From assembly GCF_000271845.1 (NCBI RefSeq), contig NZ_JH719393.1, positions 1,394,442 to 1,458,441 of the forward strand: a DNA stretch of 64,000 nt, given 5' to 3'. The position numbers and the translations under genes are program-made. Shown here piece by piece: positions 8,428-17,673 of the stretch. Numbering within the stretch: position 1 is the first letter of the stretch; each line of letters opens with the position of its first letter. The notes under the pieces were generated by a model. It saw only the letters and a list, made by a program, of their open reading frames with translations, had not been told where the DNA came from and did no database searches. Source of the DNA: Rhizobium leguminosarum bv. trifolii WSM2297. Lineage in GTDB: Bacteria > Pseudomonadota > Alphaproteobacteria > Rhizobiales > Rhizobiaceae.

Positions 8428-9270
8428 ATGCAACTATCAAAACTTTTGCTGACGTCCGCTTTGCTTGGCGTGCTGTCGGCTGGCGTTGCCGTCGCTGAGA
8501 CAAAACCGACGGAGATCACCATTGCAACCGAGGGCGCATACGAGCCCTGGAATTTCACCGGCCCCGACGGCAAGCTCGCAGGCTTCGAGATCGACCTTGC
8601 CAACGACCTCTGCGCTCGTATGAAGATCAAGTGCACCATCGTCGCCCAGGATTGGGACGGGCTGATTCCATCGCTCAGCGCAAAGAAGTTCGACGCTATC
8701 ATGGCGTCGATGATCGTTACCGAGAAGCGCCTTGCCGTCATCTCGTTCAGCAAGCCCTATGCGTCGACGGCGGCCGCCTTCATGGTCGATAAAACCGGCC
8801 CTCTCGCAGATCTGCCGGGAACGGGAACGACGGTCGACCTCGCCGGCGACAAGGCGAAAGTCGAGCAGGAATTGCAGCCGCTTCGCGACGCCCTGAAGGG
8901 CAAGGCCGTGGGCGCTCAGGTGTCGACGGCAAACACAGCCTTTCTCGATACCTATTTCAAGGGCGTCATCGATCCCAGGGAATACAAGACCGTCGAACAA
9001 CATGACCTCGACCTTCAGGCCGGTCGTATCGACGCCGTCGTTGCCCAGAAGACGTCACTGAATGCAACGCTCGGCAAGGAAGACTTCAAAGACTACAAGA
9101 TCGCCGGACCGACCTTCAAAGGCGGGGTCTTCGGACAGGGCATCGCGGCGGGCCTTCGCAAGGACGATACCGTCCTGAAGTCGATGTTCGATGCGGCGAT
9201 CGAAGCTGCCGAAGCGGACGGCACGATCAACAAACTCGCACAGAAGTGGATGAAGACGACGCTTGATTGA
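8428..9270 (+). CDS. Polar amino-acid ABC transporter binding protein
   Basis: A 280-residue periplasmic protein of the HisJ/ArgT/OccT family (PBP type II, SBP_bac_3). A signal peptide with cleavage after GVAVA (about residue 22) precedes EITIATEGAYEPWNF. The family signature GFEIDLANDLCARM follows, with the ligand-binding DWDGLIPSLSAKKFDAIMASM stretch at about 76-96. GGGGA lies before the ATG. It supplies the binding component missing from the divergent permease/permease/ATPase operon. The nearest family members bind basic amino acids or opines; here the ureohydrolase context points to a guanidino compound. Confidence 0.88.
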   Translation: MQLSKLLLTSALLGVLSAGVAVAETKPTEITIATEGAYEPWNFTGPDGKLAGFEIDLANDLCARMKIKCTIVAQDWDGLIPSLSAKKFDAIMASMIVTEKRLAVISFSKPYASTAAAFMVDKTGPLADLPGTGTTVDLAGDKAKVEQELQPLRDALKGKAVGAQVSTANTAFLDTYFKGVIDPREYKTVEQHDLDLQAGRIDAVVAQKTSLNATLGKEDFKDYKIAGPTFKGGVFGQGIAAGLRKDDTVLKSMFDAAIEAAEADGTINKLAQKWMKTTLD

Positions 9271-9304
9271 TCAAGCGGCAGCGCTCATTTCGGCAGCGAT
9301 TGGA

Positions 9305-9333
9305 AGCCGGCGCACCGAGAGGTCGCGCCGGCT
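9305..9333 (+). other. Intergenic hairpin after binding-protein gene
   Basis: A perfect 9-bp stem (AGCCGGCGC with GCGCCGGCT) with an 11-base loop lies between the binding-protein gene and the aminotransferase gene. No T-run follows. It probably protects the abundant binding-protein message from 3' decay or lowers read-through. Confidence 0.5.
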
Positions 9334-9383
9334 GACCGGCCCAGCGTCGCCATCGAAACACACCCATCATTTGGAGAACCACT

Positions 9384-10766
9384 GTGACCATCCTTCTCAA
9401 CTCCCTCGAATCCCGCGACGCCGCCTTCATTCTTCATCCCTACACCAACGCTTCGCAGCATTTGAAGGATGGCCCGCTGGTGATTGCCAAGGGGGAGGGG
9501 ATCCACATCATCGACAGCGACGGCAATAAATATATCGAGGGGCTTGGCGGGCTGTTTTGTGCCTCGCTGGGCTTCAGCGAACAGAGGCTGGTAGATGCGG
9601 CAACCCGCCAGATGAAGGAATTGCCCTTCTATCACAGCTTCGGCGGCAAGACGCATGAGACCGCGGTCGAGCTTGCCGACCGCCTCATCCAGCTTTCACC
9701 GGTGCCAATGTCGAAAGTGTTCTTTGCCAATTCGGGTTCCGAGGCCAACGACACGGCCATGAAGCTTGTCTGGTATTATCACAATGCCATCGGAAAGCCG
9801 GAAAAGAAGAAAATCATCTCGCGGATGCGAGCCTACCACGGCGTGACGATTGCTTCGGCCAGCCTGACGGGACTTCCGAACAACCATCGCGATTTCGATC
9901 TTCCCATCGACCGGGTGCTGCATACGGACTGCCCGGAATTCTATCGCTACGGTCGCCCGGGCGAAACGGAAGAAGAGTTTGCGACGCGCTGTGCCGATTC
10001 GCTCGAACAGATGATCCTCGCCGAGGGGCCTGAAACCATCGGTGCATTCTTCGCCGAGCCATTGATGGCATCAGGTGGCTGCATCGTCCCGCCGCCGACC
10101 TATTACGAGAAGATCCAGGCAATCCTCAAAAAGTACGACGTGCTGCTGATCGCCGATGAGGTCATCTGCGGCTTCGGCAGGCTCGGCACCATGTTCGGCT
10201 CCGAAAGCTTCGGGCTTCAGCCGGATATGATCGTCATGGCAAAGCAGCTTTCGGCCGCCTATCAGCCGATTTCCGCGCTGATGATCAACGAGAAGGTCCA
10301 TTCCGCGGTCGTTGCCGAGAGCGAGAAAATCGGGACATTCGGACATGGTTTCACCTATAGCGGCCATCCGGTCGCGACCGCAGTCGCCTTGGAAACCCTG
10401 AAAATCTATGAGGAGCGCGACATTGTCGGTCATGTCAGGGATGTCGCCCCGGTATTCCAGCGACGCTTGAAGGAACTTGGCGACCATCCGCTCGTTGGGA
10501 ACGCCCGCGGCCGCGGCCTCATCGGGACCCTCGAACTGGTTCGCAACAAGGAAACCAAAGAGCCCTTCAAGCCAACGGACGGCATTGCCATTCACGCAGG
10601 CAAGCAGGCCCAGGTCCACGGCGTCATCACACGCGCCCTTGGCGACAACTACTCGCTCTGCCCGCCGCTTATTATTACCGAAGCACAGATCAACGAATTG
10701 TTCGACCGCTCCACCCGTGCGTTGGATGACACTTACACATGGGCCAGGGCGACCGGGCTCTACTGA
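9384..10766 (+). CDS. Class III omega-aminotransferase (SpuC-like)
   Basis: A 460-residue PLP enzyme that moves the terminal amino group of a diamine or omega-amino acid to pyruvate or a similar acceptor. The Schiff-base lysine is Lys287 in MAKQLSAAY, the pyridine-binding aspartate is Asp258 in IADEV, and the phosphate-binding NSGSEAND segment lies near 116-123. The start is GTG at 9384 with TTGGAGA upstream. It resembles putrescine/4-aminobutyrate:pyruvate aminotransferases. With the ureohydrolase before it and the aldehyde dehydrogenase after it, it would turn the released amine or 4-aminobutyrate into an aldehyde. The exact substrate is inferred. Confidence 0.85.
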   Translation: MTILLNSLESRDAAFILHPYTNASQHLKDGPLVIAKGEGIHIIDSDGNKYIEGLGGLFCASLGFSEQRLVDAATRQMKELPFYHSFGGKTHETAVELADRLIQLSPVPMSKVFFANSGSEANDTAMKLVWYYHNAIGKPEKKKIISRMRAYHGVTIASASLTGLPNNHRDFDLPIDRVLHTDCPEFYRYGRPGETEEEFATRCADSLEQMILAEGPETIGAFFAEPLMASGGCIVPPPTYYEKIQAILKKYDVLLIADEVICGFGRLGTMFGSESFGLQPDMIVMAKQLSAAYQPISALMINEKVHSAVVAESEKIGTFGHGFTYSGHPVATAVALETLKIYEERDIVGHVRDVAPVFQRRLKELGDHPLVGNARGRGLIGTLELVRNKETKEPFKPTDGIAIHAGKQAQVHGVITRALGDNYSLCPPLIITEAQINELFDRSTRALDDTYTWARATGLY

Positions 10767-10783
10767 GCGAAGGAATCGACGAC

Positions 10784-12376
10784 ATGCGAAATTTCGAAAT
10801 GCCGGGAAGATCAATAGCTGTCGGCCGCAATGGAATGGCAGCAACATCGCATCCTGTGGCGACTTTGACTGCGATCGATATCCTCAAAGCCGGCGGCAAG
10901 GCGATCGACGCTGCGGTGGGGGCCTGTGCCGTGCAATGCGTGGTCGAGGCCGGATCCACCGGCATCGGCGGTGATTGTTTTGCGCTGCTCGCATCCAATG
11001 GCAATGATGATATCGTTGCCTATAACGGCTCCGGACGCACGCCGGCTGCGGCGCATTTCGAGTGGTATCAGGACAAGGGGATCACCTCGATCGAGCGATC
11101 GTCGCCGCATGCGGTGACCGTTCCCGGTGCGGTGGATGCATGGGCGCGTCTGGTCGCCGATCACGGAAGGATGCCGCTTTCCGAAATTCTCGCCCCCGCA
11201 ATAGCGTTGGCGCGCGACGGCTACGGGATCACGCCGCGAGTTGCCGCCGACATCTCCAATCAACGCGAATTGTTGCTACGCGATCCTTCGACGCGCCGCA
11301 TTTTCCTGGCCGATGACCAGGTCCCCTCTGTCGGATCGGTTCAACGACAGTCGGAATTGGCCCAAACGCTGGAGACGATAGCAGCCCTGGGGCGTGACGG
11401 CTTCTATCGCGGCCCGGTGGCGGAAGACATGGTGGCGCGGCTGAATTCGCTTGGCGGGCTCCATACGCTTGAGGATTTTGCATCTGCCGCCGGCGAATAT
11501 GTGAAGCCGGTCAGCGCGATCTATCGAGGCTGGACGGTGCACGAATGCCCGCCGAACGGGCAGGGCATCATCGCTCTGATGATCCTGAAGATACTTGAGC
11601 GTTTTGAACGCAAGGGCGATCCGCTCGGCGCCGATAATCTGCACGTCGAAATCGAAGCAACCCGACTGGCCTATGCAGCCCGCGATCGGTGGATAGCCGA
11701 CACCGCGGTATCGGATGTTCCGGTCGAATTCCTGTTGTCCGATGAACTCGCCGATAGTCTTGCCGCCAAGATCGACATGAATGAGGTTGCCGACGCCACG
11801 GCGGCTCTCGACGGTGCCGAGCATGCGGACACGGTCTATATTTCGGTTGTCGACAAGGATCGAAATGTTGCGAGCTTCATCAATTCGATCTTCCATTCCT
11901 ACGGAAGCGGTTTGATGGCGCCAAACTCAGGCGTGTTGTTCCACAACCGTGGGCAGAGCTTCAGTGTGAAACCGGGCCATCCGAACGCGATAGGGCCGCG
12001 CAAGAGGCCCATGCACACGATCATCCCGGGATTGGTGACACGCCACGGGAAAGCTGTCCTGTCGTTCGGCGTCATGGGCGGGCACTATCAGGCAACGGGC
12101 CATGCCCACTTCCTCTCCAAGCTGTTCGATTTCGGTCTGGATATCCAGAGCGCCATGGACCTACCTCGGCTTTTTCCACTCCCAGGCACGGCGACGGTCG
12201 AGGCAGAAGGACTCCTTCGCTCCTCCATCGGTCGCAATCTCGAAGCGCGCGGTTTCAAGGTTGTCGCTCCGAATTGGGCGATTGGCGGTGCCCAGGCGAT
12301 CTGGATTGACGATCAAAACCACACGCTGCTGGGAGCTTCCGATCATCGAAAAGACGGTTGTGCGCTTGGCTACTGA
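10784..12376 (+). CDS. ggt: Gamma-glutamyltransferase family protein
   Basis: A 530-residue Ntn-hydrolase proenzyme that transfers or hydrolyses gamma-glutamyl groups. The predicted self-cleavage and catalytic residue is Thr350 in DTVYISVVD, aligned with Thr391 of the E. coli enzyme. Other marks are NGSGRTP (Arg85, glutamyl binding), GSTGIGGD, and the YGSG...NSGVLFHNRG region of the small subunit. There is no signal peptide, so it should act in the cytoplasm, unlike periplasmic E. coli Ggt. GAAGGAA precedes the ATG at 10784. In this operon it may release an amine or amino acid from a gamma-glutamyl conjugate, as in gamma-glutamylated polyamine pathways; this is inference. Confidence 0.85.
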   Translation: MRNFEMPGRSIAVGRNGMAATSHPVATLTAIDILKAGGKAIDAAVGACAVQCVVEAGSTGIGGDCFALLASNGNDDIVAYNGSGRTPAAAHFEWYQDKGITSIERSSPHAVTVPGAVDAWARLVADHGRMPLSEILAPAIALARDGYGITPRVAADISNQRELLLRDPSTRRIFLADDQVPSVGSVQRQSELAQTLETIAALGRDGFYRGPVAEDMVARLNSLGGLHTLEDFASAAGEYVKPVSAIYRGWTVHECPPNGQGIIALMILKILERFERKGDPLGADNLHVEIEATRLAYAARDRWIADTAVSDVPVEFLLSDELADSLAAKIDMNEVADATAALDGAEHADTVYISVVDKDRNVASFINSIFHSYGSGLMAPNSGVLFHNRGQSFSVKPGHPNAIGPRKRPMHTIIPGLVTRHGKAVLSFGVMGGHYQATGHAHFLSKLFDFGLDIQSAMDLPRLFPLPGTATVEAEGLLRSSIGRNLEARGFKVVAPNWAIGGAQAIWIDDQNHTLLGASDHRKDGCALGY

Positions 12377-12393
12377 CAGCAATGGAGAGTGAC

Positions 12394-13827
12394 ATGTCGG
12401 GATATCCGGATACCCAACTTTACATCAATGGCCTGTGGCGGGACGGCTCGAACGATCACCTCACCATCGTCAATCCCGCTTCGGGCGAGGTCATCGGCCG
12501 CGTCTCGAACGCGAGCAGCAGTGATCTCGACGAAGCGCTTGCGGCGGCGGCTGCCGGCTTTGAACAGTGGCGGCATGTAAGTGCCTTCGAGCGGTCAAAG
12601 CTCATGCGCCGAGCTGCCGAGATCCTTCGCGACCGTTCGGCGGCGATCTCGATAATGATGACGCTGGAGCAGGGCAAGCCGCTGGCAGAGTCCAAAGCGG
12701 AAACGGCGGGGGCCGCCGACATTATCGATTGGTTTGCCGAAGAGGCTCGCCGTAGCTACGGCCGCCTCATCCCCCCGAGAGCGACCAATGTCAGACAAAT
12801 GGTTGTCAAGGAGCCTGTCGGTCCGGCGGCCGCCTTCAGTCCCTGGAATTTCCCATTGAATCAGGCGGTGCGGAAAGTCTCGGCAGCCCTTGCAGCTGGC
12901 TGCTCAATGATATTGAAAGGGCCGGAGGAGACGCCGGCAAGCTGCGCCGAACTTGTTCGCGCCTTCGCCGACGCCGGGCTGCCAGCGGGCGTCCTCAATC
13001 TGGTTTTCGGAATTCCGGCCGATATTTCAAATCACCTCATCCCGCATCCCGTCATCCGCAAAATCTCCTTTACGGGATCGACCCCGGTTGGGAAGCATTT
13101 GGCTTCGCTCGCTGGCGCCCACATGAAGCGCGTCACGATGGAACTCGGCGGCCATGCGCCGGCACTCGTTTTCGATGATGCCGATATCGATCTTGCGGTC
13201 AGACTATTGGCTGGTGCGAAGTTTCGAAATGCCGGGCAAGTCTGCGTGGCTCCCACGCGGTTCCTCATCCAGGAACGCGTTTTTGAAAAATTCCTCGACG
13301 GCTTCATCAAGGCGGCCGAGGCAGTGAATGTCGGCGATGGATTGAGCGACGGCACGACAATGGGACCGTTGGCCAACGCGCGAAGGGTCGAAGCGATGGA
13401 AGCGCTGACCGCTGACGCGGTGATGCGCGGCGCGAGGATTGCAACCGGCGGCAAACGGATCTGCAATCTCGGCAACTTCTTCCAGCCAACGGTTCTGACC
13501 GACGTTCCACAAGACGCGCGCGTGATGAACGAAGAACCCTTCGGTCCGATGGCGATCGTCAGCGCATTTTCGGATTACGGTTCTGCCATTGCCGAAGCCA
13601 ACCGCCTGCCATACGGGCTGGCGGCTTATGCTTACACGACTTCCGCGAAGACGAGCGCCGACCTTGCCCGCGACATCGAAAGCGGCATGCTTTCTATCAA
13701 CCACCACGGACTGGCGCTCCCCGAGCTGCCATTCGGCGGCATCAAAGATTCCGGTTACGGCTCGGAGGGCGGGGCCGAGGCGATGGAAAGTTACTTCAAT
13801 ACAAAGCTAGTGACCGAAGCGACATAA
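12394..13827 (+). CDS. Succinate-semialdehyde-type aldehyde dehydrogenase
   Basis: A 477-residue NAD(P)-dependent aldehyde dehydrogenase. The catalytic cysteine is Cys284 (NAGQVCVAPTRF), the general base is Glu250 (MELGGHAP), and the oxyanion asparagine is Asn152 (SPWNFP). The GSTPVGK turn binds the cofactor. The ATG at 12394 with GGAGAG in front is preferred over in-frame starts at 12358 and 12382. It ends the clear ureohydrolase operon and would oxidise the aldehyde made by the aminotransferase, for example succinate semialdehyde or 4-aminobutanal. It could also serve the 2-aminoadipate semialdehyde predicted for the next gene pair. Confidence 0.88.
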   Translation: MSGYPDTQLYINGLWRDGSNDHLTIVNPASGEVIGRVSNASSSDLDEALAAAAAGFEQWRHVSAFERSKLMRRAAEILRDRSAAISIMMTLEQGKPLAESKAETAGAADIIDWFAEEARRSYGRLIPPRATNVRQMVVKEPVGPAAAFSPWNFPLNQAVRKVSAALAAGCSMILKGPEETPASCAELVRAFADAGLPAGVLNLVFGIPADISNHLIPHPVIRKISFTGSTPVGKHLASLAGAHMKRVTMELGGHAPALVFDDADIDLAVRLLAGAKFRNAGQVCVAPTRFLIQERVFEKFLDGFIKAAEAVNVGDGLSDGTTMGPLANARRVEAMEALTADAVMRGARIATGGKRICNLGNFFQPTVLTDVPQDARVMNEEPFGPMAIVSAFSDYGSAIAEANRLPYGLAAYAYTTSAKTSADLARDIESGMLSINHHGLALPELPFGGIKDSGYGSEGGAEAMESYFNTKLVTEAT

Positions 13828-13872
13828 TCCGATTTTGCGCGCAGAGGGCCCGGAGAAAACATCAAGAGACGT

Positions 13873-13885
13873 ACCTAAAATAGGT
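13873..13885. promoter_or_regulatory. Palindrome before the kinase gene
   Basis: ACCTA-AAA-TAGGT, a 5-bp dyad, stands just before the ribosome site (GGAAGGG) of the kinase gene at 13897. With the 69-base gap after the dehydrogenase gene it may be an operator for a separate kinase/phospho-lyase transcript. Confidence 0.3.
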
Positions 13886-13896
13886 GGAAGGGTACA

Positions 13897-14961
13897 ATGT
13901 CAGCGTCAAAAAAAAATCCTAAAACAGGTGTGCTCGGCGCCGAACTGGAAACTGCTTCTGTCCCGGTGCCGTGTGACAAAGCGCAACAAATTGCGTGCGA
14001 CCATTATGGCCTTTCTGGTCGCGCAACATGGCTGTGGGGCGAGAAGGACAGTAATTTTCGCCTGATGCTCGAGGATGGCACGGCCTATCTTTTAAAAATT
14101 CTCAATCCTGCAGAGGATCCTCTTGTTACCTCCATGCACAGCTTAGCGCTCTTACATGTGGAGGAAGTGGATCCGGGAATTCCGACCCAGCGTATCATTC
14201 ACACACGTGACGGTGCCGCGGATTTTCGCTTTGTGGCGGACGACGGCAGCGAACGCGGCGTACGTATGGTCACGTTCGCGCCGGGCGTTGCTCAACGGAT
14301 TGCGCCACAGTCTCCTTTGCAGCGCCGGCGGGTTGGGGCAATGCTCGGGCGTTTGCAAAAAGCCTTGAAGAGCTTTTCACATGAGGCCGCATCGCATCGC
14401 ATCACCTGGGATTTGAAACATGCGGTAGGGATGCGTGAGGTTCTGCCGACATTTTCTGATGTCCATCAGCGAACACGCCTCGAAAATGCGATCAGCGAGT
14501 TCGAGGAGGCGATCGTGCCTATCATGAACACGCTGGATGCCCAAGTCATCCACAACGACTTCAACATGGAAAACATCCTTGTCGATACGACAATGCCGGA
14601 TACGATCACCGGCATCATTGATTTTGGCGACATGGTGCACGCTCCGACGCTTTTCGACGTGGGTGTCGCTGCTGCCTATCAGATCGGGGATGAATCTGAT
14701 CCGATAGGAGCGATGTGCGATCTTATCGGGGGATATCGCATCGAATGTGCCCTGTCCGATGCCGAAATCCTCCTCATCTACAAGGCAGCGGTCATGCGGT
14801 TGGTGATGCGGCTTTGTATTCCGAGATGGCGCGCAGGGCTGTTCCCCCAGCACGCTCAGCGCCTGACTGCGCAAACTGCGAGCGTTTGGGCGCAGTTGGC
14901 ACGCCTTGACGCAATTCCAAGAACCGTCGCTATCGAAAGACTGCGCCAAGCCAATCGGTGA
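13897..14961 (+). CDS. APH-fold kinase, hydroxylysine-kinase-like
   Basis: A 354-residue phosphotransferase of the aminoglycoside-phosphotransferase/choline-kinase fold. Visible catalytic parts are Lys67 (YLLKILNP), the Brenner loop HNDFNMEN (catalytic Asp221, Asn226) and the metal-binding Asp242 in IIDFGD. Overlap by four bases with a class III PLP gene is the arrangement expected for hydroxylysine kinase plus 5-phosphohydroxylysine phospho-lyase, or an ethanolamine-phosphate equivalent. GGAAGGG precedes the ATG. Its codons are visibly less GC-rich at third positions than those of neighbours, hinting at separate acquisition. Homoserine or methylthioribose kinases share this fold, so the substrate is an inference from the pairing. 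Confidence 0.75.
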   Translation: MSASKKNPKTGVLGAELETASVPVPCDKAQQIACDHYGLSGRATWLWGEKDSNFRLMLEDGTAYLLKILNPAEDPLVTSMHSLALLHVEEVDPGIPTQRIIHTRDGAADFRFVADDGSERGVRMVTFAPGVAQRIAPQSPLQRRRVGAMLGRLQKALKSFSHEAASHRITWDLKHAVGMREVLPTFSDVHQRTRLENAISEFEEAIVPIMNTLDAQVIHNDFNMENILVDTTMPDTITGIIDFGDMVHAPTLFDVGVAAAYQIGDESDPIGAMCDLIGGYRIECALSDAEILLIYKAAVMRLVMRLCIPRWRAGLFPQHAQRLTAQTASVWAQLARLDAIPRTVAIERLRQANR

Positions 14962-16328
14962 TCAAAAGCATGAAGAAAAACGTTTCCCACAAACCGAGCG
15001 CACCAATGGTCAACGGGTTCGACTCGGCACGGCTCGGCAGCCTGCCGGAACGAGAGCGCAAGATGATCGAGCGCCGACAGATGTTACTCGGATCGTCGTA
15101 TCGGCTCTTCTATGAAAATCCAGTCCATATCACCAAGGCCAAGGGCGTATGGTTATGTGGACCGGACGGAGAAGCCTATCTCGACGCCTATAATAACGTG
15201 CCGTCGGTCGGTCATTGCCACCCGCACGTTGTGGAGGCAATAAGTTACCAGGCATCGCAACTCAATACTCATACACGCTATCTGAACGAGCAAATCCTCT
15301 CCTACTCAGAAAGGCTTTTGGCGACATTTCCGGCCGAACTCGACCGTGTCATGTACACCTGCACTGGAAGCGAGGCGGTCGATCTAGCCCTCCGGTTGGC
15401 CCGCCATTATACAGGTGGTACCGGTATCATCATTACGGAGAACGCCTATCATGGCGTTACGGCCTCGGCGGCGGAAATCTCGCCGTTGCTTGGGGACAGC
15501 GTACCCCTTGGTCAGCATGTTCTGACAGTGCCGGCGCCCGACACTTATCGCGCCAATGATCGCGATGTCGGCGCGGCATTGGCAGACGACGTCACTAAAG
15601 CGATCGGCCACATGCGCCGCCGGGGTATCACGCCAGCCGCCTTTATCGCCGATAGCATCTTTTCTTCGGATGGCGTTTTTGCCGATCCGCCCGGTTTCCT
15701 CAAACCCGTCGTGGATGTCCTGAAAAAAGCTGGCGTGCTTTATATCGCTGACGAGGTGCAGCCCGGCTTCGGGCGAATAGGCACAAACATGTGGGGTTTT
15801 GCGCGTCACGAAGTCGTCCCGGACATTGCAGTGACCGGCAAGCCGATGGGTAACGGAATGCCAATCGCAGCGGCCATTATGAAGTCGGACATCCAGGAGA
15901 GTTTCGGCCGAGGTATACGTTACTTCAACACATTTGGGGCCAACAACGTTTCTTTGGCTGCTGCCTCGGCTGTACTTGACGTTATCGAGAACGAAAATCT
16001 TATGCAAAATGCGCGCAAGACAGGGGACTACCTGCGCGCAGGAATGAAGAGCCTGAAAGAGACCTTCGCTTCGATTGGAGATGTACGAGGGAGCGGTTTG
16101 TTTCTCGGATTGGAGTTTGTACGCAATCAAAACAGCCGCGAGCCAGATAGCGCCCTCGCGCTGAAAGTTGTTAGCGAGCTTCGTGATCGGCGTGTGTTGA
16201 TAAGTGCCTCAGGACTGAATGGCAATGTTCTCAAAATTCGGCCGCCGCTCCCCTTCTCTCGCGAAAATGCTGACATGCTGCTCAACGCATTGCAGGATGC
16301 CCTTGTCGAAATAGAACGCGAGGGCTGA
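14958..16328 (+). CDS. Class III PLP enzyme, phospho-lyase-like (AGXT2L type)
   Basis: A 456-residue PLP enzyme. Lys295 (TGKPMGNG) is the Schiff-base lysine and Asp265 (IADEVQPGFGR) binds the pyridine nitrogen. The segments VGHCHPHVV and LNTHTRYLNE closely match the ethanolamine-phosphate and 5-phosphohydroxylysine phospho-lyases (AGXT2L1/2), which eliminate phosphate and ammonia instead of transaminating. The start shown is a GTG overlapping the kinase stop; an ATG at 14970 is an alternative, and neither has a strong ribosome site. Together with the kinase it could convert 5-hydroxylysine to 2-aminoadipate semialdehyde. An ordinary aminotransferase cannot be excluded. Confidence 0.75.
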   Translation: MIKSMKKNVSHKPSAPMVNGFDSARLGSLPERERKMIERRQMLLGSSYRLFYENPVHITKAKGVWLCGPDGEAYLDAYNNVPSVGHCHPHVVEAISYQASQLNTHTRYLNEQILSYSERLLATFPAELDRVMYTCTGSEAVDLALRLARHYTGGTGIIITENAYHGVTASAAEISPLLGDSVPLGQHVLTVPAPDTYRANDRDVGAALADDVTKAIGHMRRRGITPAAFIADSIFSSDGVFADPPGFLKPVVDVLKKAGVLYIADEVQPGFGRIGTNMWGFARHEVVPDIAVTGKPMGNGMPIAAAIMKSDIQESFGRGIRYFNTFGANNVSLAAASAVLDVIENENLMQNARKTGDYLRAGMKSLKETFASIGDVRGSGLFLGLEFVRNQNSREPDSALALKVVSELRDRRVLISASGLNGNVLKIRPPLPFSRENADMLLNALQDALVEIEREG

Positions 16329-16428
16329 GGATGGCGGCTCTGCTGCAAAAATATTGAGACCGGTAACTTCTCTGGGGTCATGCGGCGGATGTTCCTTTGT
16401 GTCGAGATTTCACCCAACTTTCGTTTCG

Positions 16429-17538
16429 TCATGACTTGCTTGAAGCCGATATCGCAAGTTCGTCAACGGCATCTTTCGGGGCGCAAGCCGGTTGGTCAGA
16501 CCACGCCCACACCTGAAACGCATCGCTTTCACCCGGCGTCAACTCAAGCGGCCAGACGATGTTGCGGCCCTCATCAGGATAGAACTCCTGATAGGCCAGC
16601 ATGTTAGCGAGAAGCATCCGGCCGAGAGTGGCGCCGAGGTCATAGAGCGACATGCGAAAGCAGCTGAGTGAGGGCTGCAGGAATCGTGCACGCGGAGCGT
16701 CGCGGAAGCCGATCACCGCGATGTCGCGGCCAGGTATCACACCCGATTCCATCAGCCGGCGGTAGAGGCCGATTGCCATCAATTCGTAGATCAGGATCAC
16801 TGCCGTCGGCCGCTCTTCCAGCAGCAGCAATTCATGCGCCGCCTGATAGCCGCCCTGTTCGCTCGACTTGACACGAATGACGAGCGAAGGGTCGAAAGTG
16901 ATATCGTGCCGCTCGAGCGCGCGGCGATAACTTTCGAGAAAGACATAGCCGAGATTGACCTCGCTCGACGGCGCGGTGATGGCGATCCGAAGGTGACCGC
17001 GCGCGACCAGGCGTGCGACAGCACGGTCGGCGACACCTTCGAAATCGAGATCGATCCAGGGGAAATTGCCTGGGGAAAGGCTGCGGCCGACCGCAATGAA
17101 GGGGATTTTTGCCCGCGACAAAAGATCGATGCGCCGGTCTAAACGCTGCGTATTGGAGATGATCATCGCATCGACGATACGGCGAGCGACGATCCGTTTC
17201 AGATATTCGTGCGGATCCTCATCGCTCGGGCAGGGCAGCATGACCAGATCGAGCTTGTGGCGGGCAAACACACTTTGCAAGCCGCTGGTGACGCCGATGA
17301 AGAAGTTGTCGGCATTTTCGACCGCCTCCGTGCTGGATTCGATCATTAGCCCGATGACTTTCGTCTCTCCCTGCCTGAGACTCCGTCCCGACTGGTTGGC
17401 GACGTAGCCCAGTTCCTCGGCTGCGGCCAGAACGCGCCGGCGGGTTTCCTCGTTGACATCGGGCTTGCCGTTTAGCGCCCGGGAGACCGTGCCGATTGAA
17501 ATATCCAGGTGTTCGGCAAGCTGGCGAATCCCCTTCAT
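16429..17538 (-). CDS. LacI family transcriptional regulator
   Basis: A 369-residue repressor. The N-terminal helix-turn-helix (GIRQLAEHLDISIGTVSRALNG, a typical LacI head) is followed by the hinge helix and a sugar-binding periplasmic-protein-like core. The ATG at 17538 is preferred because the head then begins in the usual place; GGGAGGG lies twelve bases before it, slightly far, and 17559 is an alternative. It is divergent from the dehydrogenase/isomerase/importer genes, and an operator-like dyad lies between them at 17615-17626, so it probably represses them until the sugar or its product binds. Confidence 0.88.
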   Translation of the reverse strand: MKGIRQLAEHLDISIGTVSRALNGKPDVNEETRRRVLAAAEELGYVANQSGRSLRQGETKVIGLMIESSTEAVENADNFFIGVTSGLQSVFARHKLDLVMLPCPSDEDPHEYLKRIVARRIVDAMIISNTQRLDRRIDLLSRAKIPFIAVGRSLSPGNFPWIDLDFEGVADRAVARLVARGHLRIAITAPSSEVNLGYVFLESYRRALERHDITFDPSLVIRVKSSEQGGYQAAHELLLLEERPTAVILIYELMAIGLYRRLMESGVIPGRDIAVIGFRDAPRARFLQPSLSCFRMSLYDLGATLGRMLLANMLAYQEFYPDEGRNIVWPLELTPGESDAFQVWAWSDQPACAPKDAVDELAISASSKS

Positions 17539-17614
17539 CGGCTGCGTTTTCCCTCCCATCAGCAATTTCGCATTTGGCGTCTCTTGACATCGCAAAATGT
17601 TTCCGCCAACATTC

Positions 17615-17626
17615 GTAAACGTTTAC
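17615..17626. promoter_or_regulatory. LacI-family operator
   Basis: A perfect 12-bp palindrome, GTAAACGTTTAC, with the central CG typical of LacI/GalR operators. It lies between the divergent lacI-type gene and the Gfo/Idh dehydrogenase gene. A consensus TTGACA at 17584-17589 stands 25 bases upstream on the plus strand, so the operator would overlap the start of transcription. Confidence 0.75.
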
Positions 17627-17673
17627 GGAGTGCGTGTCACGAGGAGAGTTGACACCATTCCCCGGAGGAAATC

